This document shows, one piece after another, positions 60,242-64,000 of a stretch of 64,000 bases of DNA. The stretch spans positions 8,665,512-8,729,511 of the forward strand of contig NW_004955418.1 of the NCBI RefSeq assembly GCF_000276665.1. The letters run 5' to 3'. The first letter of the stretch is position 1, and every line of letters begins with the position of its first letter. Below the pieces are notes generated by a model. It was not told where the DNA came from. It saw nothing but the letters and a program-made list of their open reading frames with translations, and searched no databases. A program made the position numbers and the translations under genes. This DNA is from Chinchilla lanigera. Its lineage: Eukaryota; Chordata; Mammalia; Rodentia; Chinchillidae.

Positions 60242-60373
60242 CCAGGGAGTATTTCCTTTTTTTTGTTTTTGTTTTTTTCTCTGGTACCAGGAACTGAACT
60301 CATGACCTTGCGCTTGCCAGGCAGGCGCTTTTGCCTCTGAGCTAAATCACCATCCCCTACCAGGGAGTATTTC
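60242..60373 (-). mobile_element. ID SINE with target-site duplication (minus strand)
   Basis: Element at 60256-60359: T-rich tail, TCTCTGGTACCAGGAACTG, TGACCTTGCGCTTGCCAGGC, TGAGCTAAATCACCATCCCC. Target duplication CCAGGGAGTATTTC at 60242-60255 and 60360-60373. The two copies 59438 and 60256 are independent insertions, since their duplications differ. Confidence 0.97.
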
Positions 60374-60439
60374 AAGTGCAAGGGATAAATGAGGACCAGA
60401 AATCACTTTTCACTGCAATGTGACATCTTTAAATCTTTT

Positions 60440-61075
60440 GAGGAGATACCTAGTAAGGGAATAGTTGGGTAAAATGGAACTTCACTTTTTAGTGTTTGAG
60501 GCATCTGCACGCTGACTTTTGGAAGCAACTTCAGTGTCCACAAACAGATGAATACATGAACAAAATGTACTCTTTACTCACAACGGAGAACTAAAGAAGG
60601 ATAAACTTGAGTCATTTGTAGGAAAACGGAAGCACCTGGAGACCATAATATTAAGTGAGGTAAATCACACAAGCTGAAGTATCACATAGTTTCTTTTTTG
60701 TAAGAACCTCAGGTTTTAAGTAGAGTGCAAAATAAAGAATGGTCAGTAGGACATGGTGAGGTGAACTTTGGCATATGGGAAAGGAACTGAAAGATTTGGG
60801 GAAGTAAAGGAGATTAATCAAAGAGGGGATGTAAAATGCTATAAATATGCACCAGGTCTCTCTGAGGAGTGTGATCAATGTGTTTGACAGACATATATAA
60901 ATGCACATGAAGGGGCCCAAGAGGTGCAGGGAGGGGAGGGAATGGAAAGGAGGAAGCCATTTAAAAGAAGGAATTGAGAAAAGCCATGTACATGTGTCAA
61001 CTCACCCTGACGCACACAATCATGACATAGTACAAACGTATGCTAAGAAAAATTTTAAAAAAGTATCTGGTATCT
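60440..61075 (+). mobile_element. L1 3' end (plus strand)
   Basis: From the end of ORF2 (CAACTTCAGTGTCCACAAAC, AGATGAATACATGAACAAAATG) through AGGAAAACGGAAGCACCTGG, AGACCATAATATTAAGTGAGG to a purine-rich 3' UTR (GTGCAGGGAGGGGAGGGAAT). Same order as 13965-14415. 5'-truncated. Frames of 62-89 codons are not genes. Confidence 0.7.
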
Positions 61076-61636
61076 GTGTACAAATCTAGCAAAAAAGAAT
61101 AGCAGACACAAAAGAAATCAGCTGATCAATTTGGTAAGTTAGAAATATTAGGAAAAATTTTCCCCAAAGGATTCCTCAGCTTTCTGAGCAGTTTTGGTCT
61201 CCAGAGTAAACTATATGTCTGAATATCAAACAGACGTAGAATGGAGAAAGTTTCCCTGTGGAGAGATTTAGAGATATTCTTCTCTGGAGATATTTAGAGG
61301 AGTGAGGATGAAATCTTCCCTGCAGGTTTATTGTGCCCCCATAGACAGGTGCTCATGTTGTTGACTGATAATCCTAGCGAGGTTTCTCTTTATCCCCAGG
61401 TAAGCTGACTATATTCCACATAAACAAGTGGTCTGTCTTCCTCAAAACAGGGGAAATGAGTAAATTACCCCCATAAAAGATTCTTGAAATTTCAGGCTTC
61501 TGTGGTGTGACCCACAGCACATGCACATACAAATGTGGTTCTCATAAGTTTGCTGTCTGGGATATTAGAAGTGGAGAATCAATATGAGCAGGCTTTTCAG
61601 GCACTGTTTTTGATGTTTTGCTGTCATTAGCTTTTG

Positions 61637-61638
<2 letters not shown>

Positions 61639-61726
<88 letters not shown>

Positions 61727-61732
61727 GAGAGA
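61639..61732. repeat. (TG)n(GA)n compound microsatellite
   Basis: About 16 TG units (61639-61670) directly followed by about 31 GA units with one GAGTGA interruption near 61721. Confidence 0.98.
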
Positions 61733-64000
61733 AATCTGTGATGGCCTGAAATACTAGCTGATTAACTTAAAGGTGGAATAAAAATTTTACACTTTAAAGT
61801 TGTAATTTTAATGGCCATACATATGAGACAAAAATTACATGCATTAAGTAACCAGTTCAATATGTGGATGAGGAAAGATACATCCAATATCAACTCTCTG
61901 CCACTGAATCTGACACCTGAATTATGTACCATTGATGCAAATGTTCTTTATTTTTAAAGAAATGAGAAAGGACTCAAAAAATTGAGTTGAATGTGAAGAA
62001 CATGCTAGAGACAAACACCTAAGCAAGACTTATGTTGTGCAGGTGTGGTAGGTAATACAGTTATGTTGATAACATTAGCAAAGTTTTGATTTGAAGTTTA
62101 TAGTAGTAATTTGTTTTTACATGTAGTGATTTTACACTGTATATAGCCATTGAAATGGAAATGCTTTGTAGATATTTAGATGCATAAGTCTGACTGAAAA
62201 AAGAATTCTGAGATTGTTAAAAAGAATCTTGGCTGATGCAGTACTTTATATTTCAAACTGAGGACCACATCTTATTACTACAGAGTAGGATGCACAGAAA
62301 ATTGCACTCAGGAAAGTAGACAAGTAGAATAAGGGAAATATTGGTCAATAAATTAGGCTAAGAATAAGAAACACTTGGGCTATGGAGTTCGATAGAATGT
62401 TTTTTTTAAATATACAGTTGACCACTGACTTCTATGACAAAGCCTTTCACCTTCTTTACATTGTCAGAGTCATAGGTGAAATTGATATGATCTCCGTTAG
62501 TGAGGTGGCCAGGACGTTAGATAATAATAGACAGTAGGAGGTCAAAATACAGGTGAGAAGCACATTCAGTTCGTTAGTTTTTGTTCTCTTATGAAAGTTT
62601 AAAAGCATGAAAACATCAATGTATAGTTTCAAGTAATTTTTTCGGGTCGAACTTATTTTCCTTCTTGGAAAGCTTATTAAAGTGGAGTGGGTGCATTGGC
62701 TGCTAGTCTTCAGCTGTCCAAGAACCTATTGGCTCTCTAAGGAGGTGCAGGTCTACATGGTGAAAGGAACAATGGACAACACAGCCAGGCCTTAAAATGT
62801 TGTCCTTGGTCTTCTGCTTATTAGAGCTGTTACTAGAAACAAATTACAATGTCTTTAATTCTCTATTCCTTCATCTGTGAAGTCAGAAAATACCTCGAAC
62901 CTCTATAAAACATATAAAATTAAAATGTGTTGAATTACTAGAGTGCACCTTCAAAACCACTGTGACTTCTAATATATAAATAAGAAAGGCTTATCTCATT
63001 AATTTACTCTAAAAACAAAACAATAGTACTTGATGTAATAAGTAATACCCATAGGAAATTACAGTATGCAGTGCAATGTGCAGACTTAAGGTTTTGAACA
63101 GATTCAATATTTTATTCTAGTATAGAAAGATGCTAAGTTCCTCCAAGAGTAAGGAGCAACATAACAATTCATAGTGAAAAGTTATTATATCTCCATGTTG
63201 GTAGAAAGCAGAAATCAGTCAAAATATTGACTCAACAACTGCCATCTGTTTCACACAGAAAAGGAGATTTAGAATACCAACATAGCTAAGAAAAAGTATA
63301 CTTAATTGTCTTATTGTATTTTAATACTAAAATGCAGATAGTTCTAATTATTTTCATATTCATATTTAAGCTAACAGTTTTCTAGGCAAATTCATTATTT
63401 ATGAATAAACAATGGTATATTATTGCCAGGCTTTACAATGATTTATCAGCCCTTCACGTAACTAGAGACTTGACTATCACCATACTATCCCACTGCTCCT
63501 TGAACCTGAAAAAAGAAACTTTACAATATATTTCTTTGAAAATAAATTGATGGATACTACTATAGGTCATAAAGTTCCATATTTTGAAAAAGGCACTAAA
63601 TACCTGATTCAATTATTACATTTTAAGCTCATATATGATAATCTTCTATTTTATTCATGAATCCAAAATTTACATGGCCCATGTTGAAACACAAATTTTT
63701 ACTCAATTTTTTAGAATCTACTTTTCTTCTCAAATAACATCTCTAATTTATTTCCTCACTATTCAAGGTTTCATGTATGAAATACATCAGAATCTTTAAT
63801 AAAAGTAAAATTTATGGTATTTAAAAAACATATCCCACATTGTCAGATATTGTCTAGTGCAAATATGGGAAATTATAATTTTTATCAGGCTTTGATTTTT
63901 TTCTGATATTAATGGAAGCATGTTTTTCATTAAACATTAAAGGCATAACTGTAATTGAACAGGGTGAGATTGGATCAATATTAGATATCAGGATTGTAAT
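61733..64000. other. No gene or clear repeat to the window end
   Basis: AT-rich DNA without recognisable SINE, LTR, L1 or coding signal. Old repeats may be missed. Confidence 0.4.

Noticed and set aside
1..64000. CRISPR arrays, operons, phage or plasmid features
   Set aside because: No regularly spaced repeats, coding density or ribosome-binding pattern; SINE, LTR and L1 content shows mammalian nuclear DNA.

Overview
The window looks like a 64 kb stretch of AT-rich nuclear DNA from a rodent, either intergenic or inside a very large intron. I found no protein-coding gene, exon chain, tRNA or rRNA gene, prokaryotic operon, CRISPR array or phage. The longest open frames (137, 146, 124, 123 and 112 codons) either lie inside transposon copies or fit chance.

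The rodent call rests on the SINEs. There are B1 copies with the internal duplication typical of rodent B1, a B1+ID composite of the B4 type, and at least seven clear ID (tRNA-Ala-derived) copies. The ID copies belong to a type with a GGTACC-containing 3' end that I do not know from mouse, rat, squirrel or guinea pig. A castorimorph such as a kangaroo rat or pocket mouse is my guess only. Ancient mammalian repeats (MIR, MER5-like, MLT1, MLT2, L1M ends) and many ERVL-MaLR LTRs make up the rest.

Layout: 0.2-5.6 kb is one long old L1 on the minus strand, broken up by a B1, a CA repeat, an unassigned segment and a MaLR LTR that itself carries an ID. 5.6-9.5 kb holds further L1 fragments and a DNA-transposon-like piece. 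9.7-15.9 kb holds an old ID, a MIR, an MLT2-like LTR, a MaLR element with both LTRs and its non-coding interior (11.87-13.62 kb), L1 3' ends and an MLT1. 16-18.3 kb has no recognised repeat, but two overlapping minus frames. 18.3-22.4 kb has two IDs with clean target duplications, a MaLR LTR with adjoining interior, a palindromic AT repeat and another LTR. 22.4-27.4 kb is poor in repeats and contains enhancer-like and GC-richer stretches. 27.4-39.4 kb carries LTRs, a MER5-like element, MIR, L1 and a B1/B1/LTR cluster. 39.4-45.8 kb is mostly unassigned. 45.8-46.8 kb is an L1 ORF2 3' fragment. 48-61 kb carries LTRs, L1, B1 and ID copies, and the last kilobases hold a TG/GA microsatellite and unassigned DNA.

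No genes act together here. The biology is a layered record of retrotransposition, plus a few single-copy stretches that could be regulatory. Repeat names come from recalled consensus features without any search, so edges are approximate unless a target-site duplication is given. I found no convincing new biological system. The items most worth checking are the ID subfamily, the palindromic AT repeat and the repeat-poor block at 22.4-27.4 kb.
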